From: CAZUMW01 sp964621615
GTDB lineage: Bacteria; Desulfobacterota; WTBG01; CAIYCZ01; CAIRTM01
Direction of reading: 5' to 3'
Assembly (NCBI GenBank): GCA_964621615.1
Contig: CAZUMW010000006.1
Location: 62,001-126,000 of the forward strand
DNA: 64,000 nt
Shown here: piece by piece, positions 36,172 to 42,852 of the stretch
Position numbering within the stretch: the first letter of the stretch is position 1
How the letters are laid out: each line of letters begins with the position of its first letter
Translations under genes and position numbers: made by a program
The notes under the pieces: generated by a model
Database searches by the model: none
Told to the model about the DNA's origin: nothing
The model's input: only the letters and a program-made list of their open reading frames with translations

Positions 36172-37173
36172 TTATATGTACTCTACTGCCATCGGCCTGC
36201 CCGAGCGCATCGACTCTTCCGCTGCGAAACAAACTGACATGGCGTCAAAAACATCATCAGCACTCACCAGCGCCTTCGACCTATTATCAACAATTGCGGA
36301 CACAAATGTGTGAATTACTTCTCCCCGCAAATGTTTTGCTGGATAATCCTGCACAACAGGCACAGGCACTTTATTTTCATCGCGCGACTCGATCTTCTGG
36401 GCCCCGGCAAATTCATGCAGTAATGTTTTTTCTGTCCCAAAAACAGTCAACCGGTGAAAATGTGGATGCACACACCCGCCATTTGCGCATACCTTAGCCA
36501 AAGTTCCATCTTCAAACCTCAACAATATGACGGCAAAATCATTAAAACGCAATGTATGGCCTGCGGCAAAACCATTCCCATATGTATGGACCTCCACCGG
36601 TTTCATGCCGGTTATCCACATAATAAGGTCGATCATATGTACTGCTGCTCCATAAATAATGGAATAAAATTCCATTTCTTTTCGCCATCCATTCGTAAGC
36701 TTTTCAATGCGCCCCCAGAAGTAGTCGCCTTCTAAATAAAATATGCGGCCGGCTTCACCCGACTGAACTGCTTGTCGGAAATAAATAAATCGTGGACAAG
36801 TTCGCAAAACCAAGTTTGAGGAAAGATGCAATCCCGGATATGTTTGTAATAATTTGCGGATTGACTGAACTTCCTTACGATAAAGACACACAGGTTTTTC
36901 TACAAAAACATGTTTGCCCCTCTCAAGGGCAGCTATTATTTGCTCATAGTGTACGTCATCATACGTGGCGATAGAAACAACATCAATTTCAGGATCCGAA
37001 AAAATATCCCCTGGCAAAGAGGTCGCCAGCACATCTGGATATTGCTCTTGCGCCAGCAAAATTTTTGCTTGGGAAAAATCACACAGTGCTGTTATCACAC
37101 AATCGGGATGAGCAGAAAAGGCTTCGATATGCCTGCTTCCCACCCCAAGACCGATTATACCCACTTTCACCAT
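36172..37173 (-). CDS. Gfo/Idh/MocA-family sugar dehydrogenase (module B)
   Basis: The 333-residue protein starts VKVGIIGLGVGSRHIEAF, the Rossmann motif, and has HVFVEKPVCL near residue 90. It would act as an NAD(P)-dependent sugar-nucleotide oxidoreductase. Its ATG at 37173 directly abuts the stop of the SpsF-type gene with no gap. The order SpsF, Gfo/Idh, DegT mirrors module A at 25524-28594, where the same three families occur in a rearranged order. Confidence 0.83.
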   Translation of the reverse strand: MVKVGIIGLGVGSRHIEAFSAHPDCVITALCDFSQAKILLAQEQYPDVLATSLPGDIFSDPEIDVVSIATYDDVHYEQIIAALERGKHVFVEKPVCLYRKEVQSIRKLLQTYPGLHLSSNLVLRTCPRFIYFRQAVQSGEAGRIFYLEGDYFWGRIEKLTNGWRKEMEFYSIIYGAAVHMIDLIMWITGMKPVEVHTYGNGFAAGHTLRFNDFAVILLRFEDGTLAKVCANGGCVHPHFHRLTVFGTEKTLLHEFAGAQKIESRDENKVPVPVVQDYPAKHLRGEVIHTFVSAIVDNRSKALVSADDVFDAMSVCFAAEESMRSGRPMAVEYI

Positions 37174-37872
37174 TCAGCGAACCGTTCCCGTATTTTCCTG
37201 TTTATATAATTTATGGACAATATTCTCCAAAGTGTATTGCCAATGCGGCCTGGCAAGGGAGCCGACAAGCATCTTTATTCTGTGCATATCTTCTTTAGTG
37301 TCAACTGAAAGCTGCAAACCAGCATAGTTTCTTTCCGATTCAAAATTATGCACGCAAAGCGCTGTCAAATTATTGTAAAAATAAGCAGTCACATGTTCAT
37401 GCTCATACTGTGAGGTCAGCTTGGGATATGAATCAACAAACATATCGCTTTTCATAACTTCCACCGACTGCCCCTTAGGAAAGGTTCTTTTCAGCACATT
37501 GGTAACCATATCGAAGGAGCCAGAAAAATAAAGACGCACGGCCCTGTCAACAAGGCGATAATCCAAAAGGGGGCTATCGCCGCACACTCTCACAAATTGT
37601 TTAAACCCATAGTTTTTGATAACACCAACAAATCTACCGGCAACATCCGTAAGCGATCCTCGGTAACAGTGGATGCCTGATTTGCGACAAAAATCAGCAA
37701 CGGGTTCATCTGAAGGCTGATCGGACGTTGCCACAACCACTGTGTCTAAAAGCGAACAGTGCTCAAGGCTTTCTATCATATACAGAAGCAGCGGCTTGCC
37801 ATGAATAATTTCCAGGATTTTACCGGGAAGCCGTTCCGAACTCATCCGAGCCTGAATAATACATCCGATCAT
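37174..37872 (-). CDS. spsF: SpsF-type cytidylyltransferase (module B)
   Basis: The 232-residue protein begins MIGCIIQARMSSERLPGKIL and has VRVCGDSPLLDYRLV, the expected SpsF/cytidylyltransferase motifs. It is the first gene of the sugar locus after the regulatory head. It would activate the acidic sugar made by SpsE with CTP. It is clearly related to, but not a recent copy of, the protein at 26543-27304. Confidence 0.82.
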   Translation of the reverse strand: MIGCIIQARMSSERLPGKILEIIHGKPLLLYMIESLEHCSLLDTVVVATSDQPSDEPVADFCRKSGIHCYRGSLTDVAGRFVGVIKNYGFKQFVRVCGDSPLLDYRLVDRAVRLYFSGSFDMVTNVLKRTFPKGQSVEVMKSDMFVDSYPKLTSQYEHEHVTAYFYNNLTALCVHNFESERNYAGLQLSVDTKEDMHRIKMLVGSLARPHWQYTLENIVHKLYKQENTGTVR

Positions 37873-38018
37873 ATAATCCCACTGAAGAAAATGTTATGAC
37901 CTATTGTAGACGAACAGGTCTTTTTCTTTACATTTCACCCATTCCCACCTTTTCTGCTCCCTGGCATGAATATAACCTTGCCACCCCTCCCCGCACCGCC
38001 CCTTCGAGGACAATTGCT

Positions 38019-38234
38019 CTATAAAGTTCTCTGCATTTTTTTCCATGCACTTTCCAGAGATTGTATTTTATCGCACACGACAACCAGGTCATGCAGGGTG
38101 CGGGGCGGTGAATCCGACCACGGTGAGCTATTGTCCGGAATTTCCAGGCCCGGCACGGAAGCGGGTTTTTTCTTTCTTGTGCGATGACGCCATTCTTCCT
38201 TGAGGCGCTCCCTTGACGGTACATATCGGTGCAC
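38019..38234 (-). pseudogene. Small unrecognised frame, possible gene remnant
   Basis: A frame reading VHRYVPSRERLKEEWRHR and ending ESAWKKMQRTL is rich in charged residues and can start at GTG 38234 after GGAAGGAG. The same frame stays open upstream to an in-frame stop at 38313-38315 and reads PLPWKEYDVHRYV across the GTG, which looks like continuous protein. I therefore think it may be the tail of a longer, now truncated gene. No family is recognised. A competing frame starting at ATG in 38244-38246 looks less protein-like. Confidence 0.35.
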
Positions 38235-38345
38235 ATCATACTCCTTCCAGGGTAAAGGCAGAAGAAACGTTGTAAACCGTCCAACCTCTCCTGCGCTTGT
38301 GCAGGGCTTCGCTCAAGACACGAAGGCCGCTAAAAGCTTTTTATC

Positions 38346-38404
38346 CACCACAGAGACACAGAGAGCACAGAGAAAAGCTCTGCGGACTCTGTGTCTCTGT
38401 GGTG
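38346..38404. repeat. Palindromic dispersed-type repeat (CACCACAGAGACACAGAG)
   Basis: CACCACAGAGACACAGAG at 38346-38363 is perfectly complementary to 38387-38404, an 18-bp stem. The enclosed bases contain a further CAGAG/CTCTG pairing. Sequences of this kind recur as interspersed palindromes in many environmental genomes (remembered, not searched). It lies about 13 bases after the early stop of the truncated nucleotidyltransferase. In RNA it would form a very strong hairpin in the leader of the glycan operon. Confidence 0.75.
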
Positions 38405-38417
38405 CTGACAACCTCTC

Positions 38418-38525
38418 TCATTGCACATCGGCATAATAGACCGCATGAGCGCCGGCGATGAGATACTCAACCGATTCTTCGTTTAATATTCTGAACAGAT
38501 CTTTGCAGTCCGGATTAGCGGACAT
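38418..38525 (-). pseudogene. Truncated nucleotidyltransferase (N-terminal 35 residues)
   Basis: From ATG at 38525 the frame reads MSANPDCKDLFRILNEE and then SVEYLIAGAHAVYYADVQ before a TGA. This is the start of a minimal nucleotidyltransferase of the kind that continues with a GxxAxxxY-x-R-x-T-x-D-I-D motif. Here it stops before the catalytic aspartates, so it should be inactive. The 18-bp-stem palindrome starts about 13 bases downstream, which suggests that insertion or deletion around the repeat removed the rest. It overlaps the 49-residue gene upstream by 11 bases, the usual coupling of such pairs. Confidence 0.65.
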
Positions 38526-38664
38526 TTTTTTCACCCCGGATCAAACCGACTTCATTTACCATTTCCCATGCTGCCGCAAACCTTTCTTCATGCCCGGCTT
38601 TTGCCCAAAATTCTTTTTCAAAATCATCCTCGTCCCGGAGACGGCGGTCTACCAGCCTTGCCAT
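38515..38664 (-). CDS. Small 49-residue partner of a nucleotidyltransferase
   Basis: ATG at 38664 starts a 49-residue acidic protein with FEKEFWAKAGHEERFAAAWE and MVNEVGLIRGEKNVR. The pattern EERFAAAWEMV...LIRG is one I recall from small proteins encoded directly before minimal nucleotidyltransferases, probably as antitoxin-like or complex partners. It overlaps the truncated nucleotidyltransferase by 11 bases. With its partner cut short, this gene is probably a relic. Translation was checked codon by codon. Confidence 0.6.
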   Translation of the reverse strand: MARLVDRRLRDEDDFEKEFWAKAGHEERFAAAWEMVNEVGLIRGEKNVR

Positions 38665-38716
38665 AACTACTTTTCTTTTTTTTGGTGCCACTGCCTTCGC
38701 TTCTTTATAATACTTT

Positions 38717-38950
38717 TTAAATTACAGCTTTTATCTTCTCCCGCTGCAGGGGCGTGAAATCACTCTCATAGAACCGGATAAACAGGCGGTATCGTTTTTC
38801 TGTATCGTCTATATTTTCAGGCAGCGATGCTTCAACCAGCGTCCTCGCGGAAACAAACATCCGGTCACCCATCATCAACCTTTCCTCACCGCTTCGCTGC
38901 ATAATTATATAATGATAAAAATCCCTGAATTCCTGAGCGGTGTCATCCAC
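38717..38950 (-). CDS. Small protein paired with a nucleotidyltransferase
   Basis: The 77-residue protein starts with GTG at 38950, overlapping the nucleotidyltransferase stop by 8 bases. It is charged and helical, with DTAQEFRDFYHYIIMQRS near the start and REKIKAVI at the end. No family is recognised. The overlap and size suggest a two-gene toxin-antitoxin-like pair with the gene before it. Confidence 0.55.
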   Translation of the reverse strand: MDDTAQEFRDFYHYIIMQRSGEERLMMGDRMFVSARTLVEASLPENIDDTEKRYRLFIRFYESDFTPLQREKIKAVI

Positions 38951-39485
38951 CTATACATTCCTTATAAAGCGAATACACACCCAGCTGTTCAGACCACTTT
39001 TCAACGTAATCCTTTTCATAGCCGGTTCTTATTAAATTTTTTACATCGTTCATCTGCATTTCAGAATGAGAATCACGTGCCCAGTACAACTTCGACAAAA
39101 TCAGGTCCTCTTTGCTGACAACGAAGATGTTTTCACCATCCAACAGGATTTTTTTTCGTCGGTCAAACTCGATTTTCCTGTATTCCGAGGTTTTGCGGAT
39201 TATTATGTCAACCTTTATAACGCTGTCCAGGTGAAGCACATTAAACATCGATTTGTGATTGAGTGCCTCCCTCACTGCATCGGCATCAACATAGTAATCA
39301 TCGGACAATGCGTCGACCAGCCGGGCAGCATCAGCGCTGCCCATTTCCACAACAATATCAATATCGCGGGTCATTCGGGGCTCAGCATAATAATTCATTG
39401 CTATAGAGCCCGTAAGCATATAAGGGAGACCGAGCCGGTCAAAACGACGTGCTGTATCTATTACTATATCAATCTCGTTCTTCAT
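38943..39485 (-). CDS. Nucleotidyltransferase, AbiEii/DUF6036-like
   Basis: The 180-residue protein has LTGSIAMNYYAEPRMTRDID near residues 23-42, the GS motif plus the catalytic D-x-D of pol-beta-type nucleotidyltransferases. A later KVDIIIRK supplies the third acidic residue, and SKEDLILSKLYWARD is typical of the DUF6036/AbiEii-like group. Related proteins act as toxins of type IV-like systems or in phage defence. Here it lies between the antiterminator gene and the sugar genes, on the same strand. Confidence 0.78.
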   Translation of the reverse strand: MKNEIDIVIDTARRFDRLGLPYMLTGSIAMNYYAEPRMTRDIDIVVEMGSADAARLVDALSDDYYVDADAVREALNHKSMFNVLHLDSVIKVDIIIRKTSEYRKIEFDRRKKILLDGENIFVVSKEDLILSKLYWARDSHSEMQMNDVKNLIRTGYEKDYVEKWSEQLGVYSLYKECIGG

Positions 39486-39616
39486 CAGGAAAGGCTATCA
39501 AGGGATACTGTATGTTTTACCGGAACCGCAGGCTTCACACAGCTCCGCCCTCTCAGTTACAAAACCGTAACCTGCAAGGGCAAAAAGTTCAAAACCTATA
39601 AAAAAACGCGCAGCGT

Positions 39617-40180
39617 TTACACCGGCTCGACATCGAGGGCATCGACGGCAACGGCGGTTCCCTGCCGGATAATGTCGATGGAAAGCACCAGTATGTGCCG
39701 GCTTTTCTTTTCCACCAGCACCCCTTCCACACCGGAAAGCGGGCCGTGCTTTATGCGCACCCGCTGGCCTTCCTTGAGATAGGGATACGGCTCAAGCTCT
39801 GCTGCGTTTTCAACCAGTGTCTTCAAATGCAGGATCTGCTGTTCCGGAACCGGCTCGGGTTTTCCCGGTATCATACTTAAAAAACGGACCACCCCATACG
39901 TTTTCAGCACCGGCAGATGCGCCTGTCTGCTTTCGGGCAGATAAACAAACAAATAGCCCGGAAAAAGGGCAAAAGTGACCATTTTTTTTCGGTCTTTCCA
40001 GCGGCGAAGCCGGTCAACCGTCGGCAGAAACGCTTCAATTCGTGCCTCGCCGAGCTGCCGGTGCACATGAAACTCATGCCGGGAGCGCACGTGCACAGCA
40101 TACCACTGTCGGGTTTCCCCGCACGATTCCGAAGCAGTGCTGTGACTCTCACAAATGTTACTCTGCGTGTCGCGTGACAT
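39617..40180 (-). CDS. NusG-paralogue antiterminator (UpxY/RfaH-like)
   Basis: From ATG at 40180 the 187-residue protein has an NGN domain (RQWYAVHVRSRHEFHVHRQL, then FALFPGYLFVYL) and a C-terminal KOW motif EGQRVRIKHGPLSGVEGVLV. Specialised NusG proteins at the head of polysaccharide loci let RNA polymerase read through early terminators in their own operon. Longer starts run into the upstream regulator gene and give non-NusG sequence, so 40180 is preferred; it overlaps that gene by 23 bases. No ops-like recruiting element was recognised. Confidence 0.88.
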   Translation of the reverse strand: MSRDTQSNICESHSTASESCGETRQWYAVHVRSRHEFHVHRQLGEARIEAFLPTVDRLRRWKDRKKMVTFALFPGYLFVYLPESRQAHLPVLKTYGVVRFLSMIPGKPEPVPEQQILHLKTLVENAAELEPYPYLKEGQRVRIKHGPLSGVEGVLVEKKSRHILVLSIDIIRQGTAVAVDALDVEPV

Positions 40181-40775
40181 GGGTCTGTTCCTGCTCGAGA
40201 AACACAATTTTATCGCCGGGAATACCGCTTTTTTCAACTCCCTTACGCGCCTTTTCATCCAGTGCTGACACGAGCACGGCATCAAACACCACCTCATGGA
40301 TATCCTCGGGAGCATACACATGAAAATGGAAAAACCCGTTTTTTATGGCTTTCTTACCGACAACGCCGACAATTTCGATCGGATACCCCCGTGTGGAAAT
40401 ATAACAGAGCTCAGCCAGCTCACCGTCTCCCCACAAAAGCACTTTTGCAACCCCTGCGCGCGTCAGTGCCGCGTAGGTGCTTTCAATTTTTTGACGTACA
40501 TCGCTGAAATATATGATCGAATAATGCATATATTTGTAAGTGAGGCGGGATTTCTCCGCCAGCCCCTGCGGGGTCAGGATATATTTAATGCGGTTTCGGG
40601 GAAGCGTTTTTATCTTGATATAGCCTTTGTGGTACATGCGCTTTATATATGCATTGACCAGTCCCAAAGCGATACCCAGGCGGTCTGCAAGCGCCCGCTG
40701 TGAAATGGTGGATTCCTTTGTAAGCTCGTCAAGGAGCCGGTAGGAAATATTATCCGGGTTGTTCTTGGTGTTCAT
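40158..40775 (-). CDS. Winged-helix regulator with a Rossmann-like C-terminal domain
   Basis: From ATG at 40775 the 205-residue protein has an N-terminal winged helix (SQRALADRLGIALGLVNAYI near residues 25-44 and RIKYILTPQGLAEKS as the wing). Its C-terminal half carries VAKVLLWGDGELAELCYIS, which resembles the nucleotide-binding start of the PglD/CoA-binding type. It is probably a regulator of the glycan operon that senses a nucleotide or sugar-nucleotide. It is co-translated with the antiterminator. The promoter at 40785-40811 lies so close that the mRNA could be almost leaderless. Confidence 0.8.
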   Translation of the reverse strand: MNTKNNPDNISYRLLDELTKESTISQRALADRLGIALGLVNAYIKRMYHKGYIKIKTLPRNRIKYILTPQGLAEKSRLTYKYMHYSIIYFSDVRQKIESTYAALTRAGVAKVLLWGDGELAELCYISTRGYPIEIVGVVGKKAIKNGFFHFHVYAPEDIHEVVFDAVLVSALDEKARKGVEKSGIPGDKIVFLEQEQTHVTRHAE

Positions 40776-40784
40776 ATCGTGAAC

Positions 40785-40811
40785 ATTATACCAGCACGAC
40801 CGCCCTGTCAA
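40785..40811 (-). promoter_or_regulatory. Sigma70-type promoter of the glycan-locus head
   Basis: On the minus strand TTGACA (40811-40806) and TATAAT (40790-40785) both match the consensus fully, with a 15-base spacer that is shorter than the usual 17. The expected start of transcription is within a few bases of the ATG at 40775, so the regulator could be read from a near-leaderless mRNA. Confidence 0.6.
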
Positions 40812-41026
40812 GCTGTTCCTGAAAAATAAGGAATTTAGGGCGGAAAGATTAGCGGATTATAAAAAATGATCGGTCATGTCTATTTGCTGTAAAAATAATA
40901 AGCAATTATCATGCCCGATACAGGATAGCAATTGCGGCGGTCTGTTTTTTATGTATGTATACTTATACTAACACATTAAAGAGCCTGAAGTTTTGCCGTA
41001 AACAGCTTTTTTAAAGCGCTTTGAGC

Positions 41027-41275
41027 TCAATCATTATTTCGCTCTTTTCGCTCCTGTTCGATAAACGCCTCTACAGCCTCAGGTGTATCCCCTATTGTTT
41101 TTTCAGTTAGACCCGCTAATTTTTGGGTAAAAGAGGGGAATGTTTCCAGAGTGAATCGGTTGTTTTCTTTGTTGATAAGGACTCTGGTTCCCGGTTTTAT
41201 ATTCATTTCCTTGCGAATATATGCCGGCAAAACAATATATCCCCTTTTTGAAACTGTAACACTTGTTGATTTCAT
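41027..41275 (-). CDS. AbrB/SpoVT-type DNA-binding protein (antitoxin-like)
   Basis: The 82-residue protein starts with KSTSVTVSKRGYIVLPAYIR, the swapped-hairpin AbrB/MazE fold, followed by KEMNIKPGTRVLINKEN and an acidic tail. Such proteins often form antitoxins with a PIN or similar toxin gene next door. No toxin gene is seen on either side, so it may be an orphan or a stand-alone regulator. The 215-250 bases downstream contain only the promoter described above. The ATG at 41275 starts it. Confidence 0.85.
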   Translation of the reverse strand: MKSTSVTVSKRGYIVLPAYIRKEMNIKPGTRVLINKENNRFTLETFPSFTQKLAGLTEKTIGDTPEAVEAFIEQERKERNND

Positions 41276-41448
41276 GCTGCATTTGCCTCAAATGTGTTTA
41301 TTTATAAAAAATGCAGCAATTTTAATTATGTCAACTTGCATTCAAAACTGCACAAAATAACCGTAATGGAGATATAACCAAGGAAATATGCTGCAGATTA
41401 TGATTTTTCAACACACAAACCGGGCGGCTGAGACCATAGGATACCGTA

Positions 41449-42852
41449 TCACATACAATCAAGAAAAATTCTGACGCATTCCGGACACAGCTCATCCGGT
41501 GCAGAGTCCTCTATTATCTGCATGGCGATTTCACGGCTGTATCGCTTCTGATACGGCCGGTCGGTTGTCAGGCTGTCAAAGGTGTCAGCCACCGCAATAA
41601 TTCTCGCCAAAAGCGGAATGCGGGCCCCCGTGAGCCGGTTTGGATAGCCGTTTCCGTTCATTCGCTCATGATGGTACAGCACCCCGGGAATAATCGGAGC
41701 CAGGCTCTGCACCGACCCGAGAATTTCAGCACCGATGATCGGGTGCTTTTTCATCAGGCTGAATTCTTTTTTTGTCAGCGGACCCGGCTTTAACAGTATC
41801 TTGTCGCGCACGCCGATCTTCCCCAGATCGTGCAGCCGGCCGGCCATTTCCATAGTAACCAGCTCCTCTTCCGAAAATCCCATCTGTTTGGCCATCAGCA
41901 TGGAATATTTCGACACATTATCCGAGTGCCCCCGGGTATACCGGTCGCGGGCCTCGAGCGCCTGAACCAGGCTGGTAATGCTCCCCAGCATTGTGCTGCG
42001 CTCCGCGTCGAGCCGCTCCTTTTCTTTCAACAGCAGCTGAAAATGATCTGAAAGCATTTTTTCGGCAGTGATAACCAGCTGCTCGATGTTAAAGGGCTTT
42101 TCAAGAAAGCCGGTTGCACCCTGCTCGATCATGCTGCGTATGATAAACCGGTCGCTGGAGGTGCTCATTACCACAAACGGGACCCCTGACAGCTCCTCCC
42201 GGGATCGAACAGCTGCCAGAAAAGAAACCCCGTCCATCTCCGGCATATTGAGATCACACAAAATCAAATCGGGCCTTCTTTTTTTCAGGGCCTCCATAGC
42301 CTTTTTGCCGTTCTCAGCAGCCATAACCCCGAACCCGGCACGGGCAAGCCCCTGCTCCACCGTCGTGCGGATCGGCCGGGAATCCTCAACCACCAGAACA
42401 AGCCGGTCCCGCAGAAAAAATGCGCGGTGCAGCACTTCCTGTATACGGCTTCTCAGCTCGCTTCTGGCGTTCGCCTTACTGATAAACGCTGCGGCTCCGA
42501 CAAGAAATCCTTTTTCAATATCGGCCTCGCTGTCCTGTGAGCTTAAAATGACAACCGGCACGGACCGGGTGGCGGGACACTGCTTTAAAATCTCGCAAAA
42601 AGCAAACCCGTCCATGCGCGGCATATCGATATCGGTAATAATGAGATCAAACTGCTGAGTTTGTGCAATTTCAAACCCGTGCTGACCGTCAACCGCCTGC
42701 GTGGCCGTGCAGCCCATTGCGGCAAGTTCCCGCGACAGGCCGCTTCTGATGGTCGGGCTGTCATCAACAATCAGAACCGCCGGAGCCGCTGTAGCGGTGA
42801 CGCCGTCACTGTCAAGCGCGGTGATTATGCTATCTGCTGTTTTTGCATTCAT
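41449..42852 (-). CDS. Double-receiver HD-GYP response regulator
   Basis: The 467-residue protein (start ATG 42852) has two receiver domains, VLIVDDSPTIRSGL near residues 26-39 with DIDMPRMDG, and LVLVVEDSRPIRTTVEQG with CDLNMPEMDG. A C-terminal HD-GYP domain follows with GRLHDLGKIGV, KKHPIIGAEIL, HHERMNGNGYP and ADTFDSLT. HD-GYP domains hydrolyse cyclic di-GMP, so it likely lowers c-di-GMP in response to a histidine kinase. It overlaps the end of the PKD gene by 23 bases, which links c-di-GMP control to that secreted protein. No kinase is in the window. Confidence 0.9.
   Translation of the reverse strand: MNAKTADSIITALDSDGVTATAAPAVLIVDDSPTIRSGLSRELAAMGCTATQAVDGQHGFEIAQTQQFDLIITDIDMPRMDGFAFCEILKQCPATRSVPVVILSSQDSEADIEKGFLVGAAAFISKANARSELRSRIQEVLHRAFFLRDRLVLVVEDSRPIRTTVEQGLARAGFGVMAAENGKKAMEALKKRRPDLILCDLNMPEMDGVSFLAAVRSREELSGVPFVVMSTSSDRFIIRSMIEQGATGFLEKPFNIEQLVITAEKMLSDHFQLLLKEKERLDAERSTMLGSITSLVQALEARDRYTRGHSDNVSKYSMLMAKQMGFSEEELVTMEMAGRLHDLGKIGVRDKILLKPGPLTKKEFSLMKKHPIIGAEILGSVQSLAPIIPGVLYHHERMNGNGYPNRLTGARIPLLARIIAVADTFDSLTTDRPYQKRYSREIAMQIIEDSAPDELCPECVRIFLDCM

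Noticed and set aside
37928..38284. A 118-codon minus-strand frame in the leader of the glycan operon
   Set aside because: Its composition is unlike protein, and the overlapping frame ending at 38019 looks more natural.
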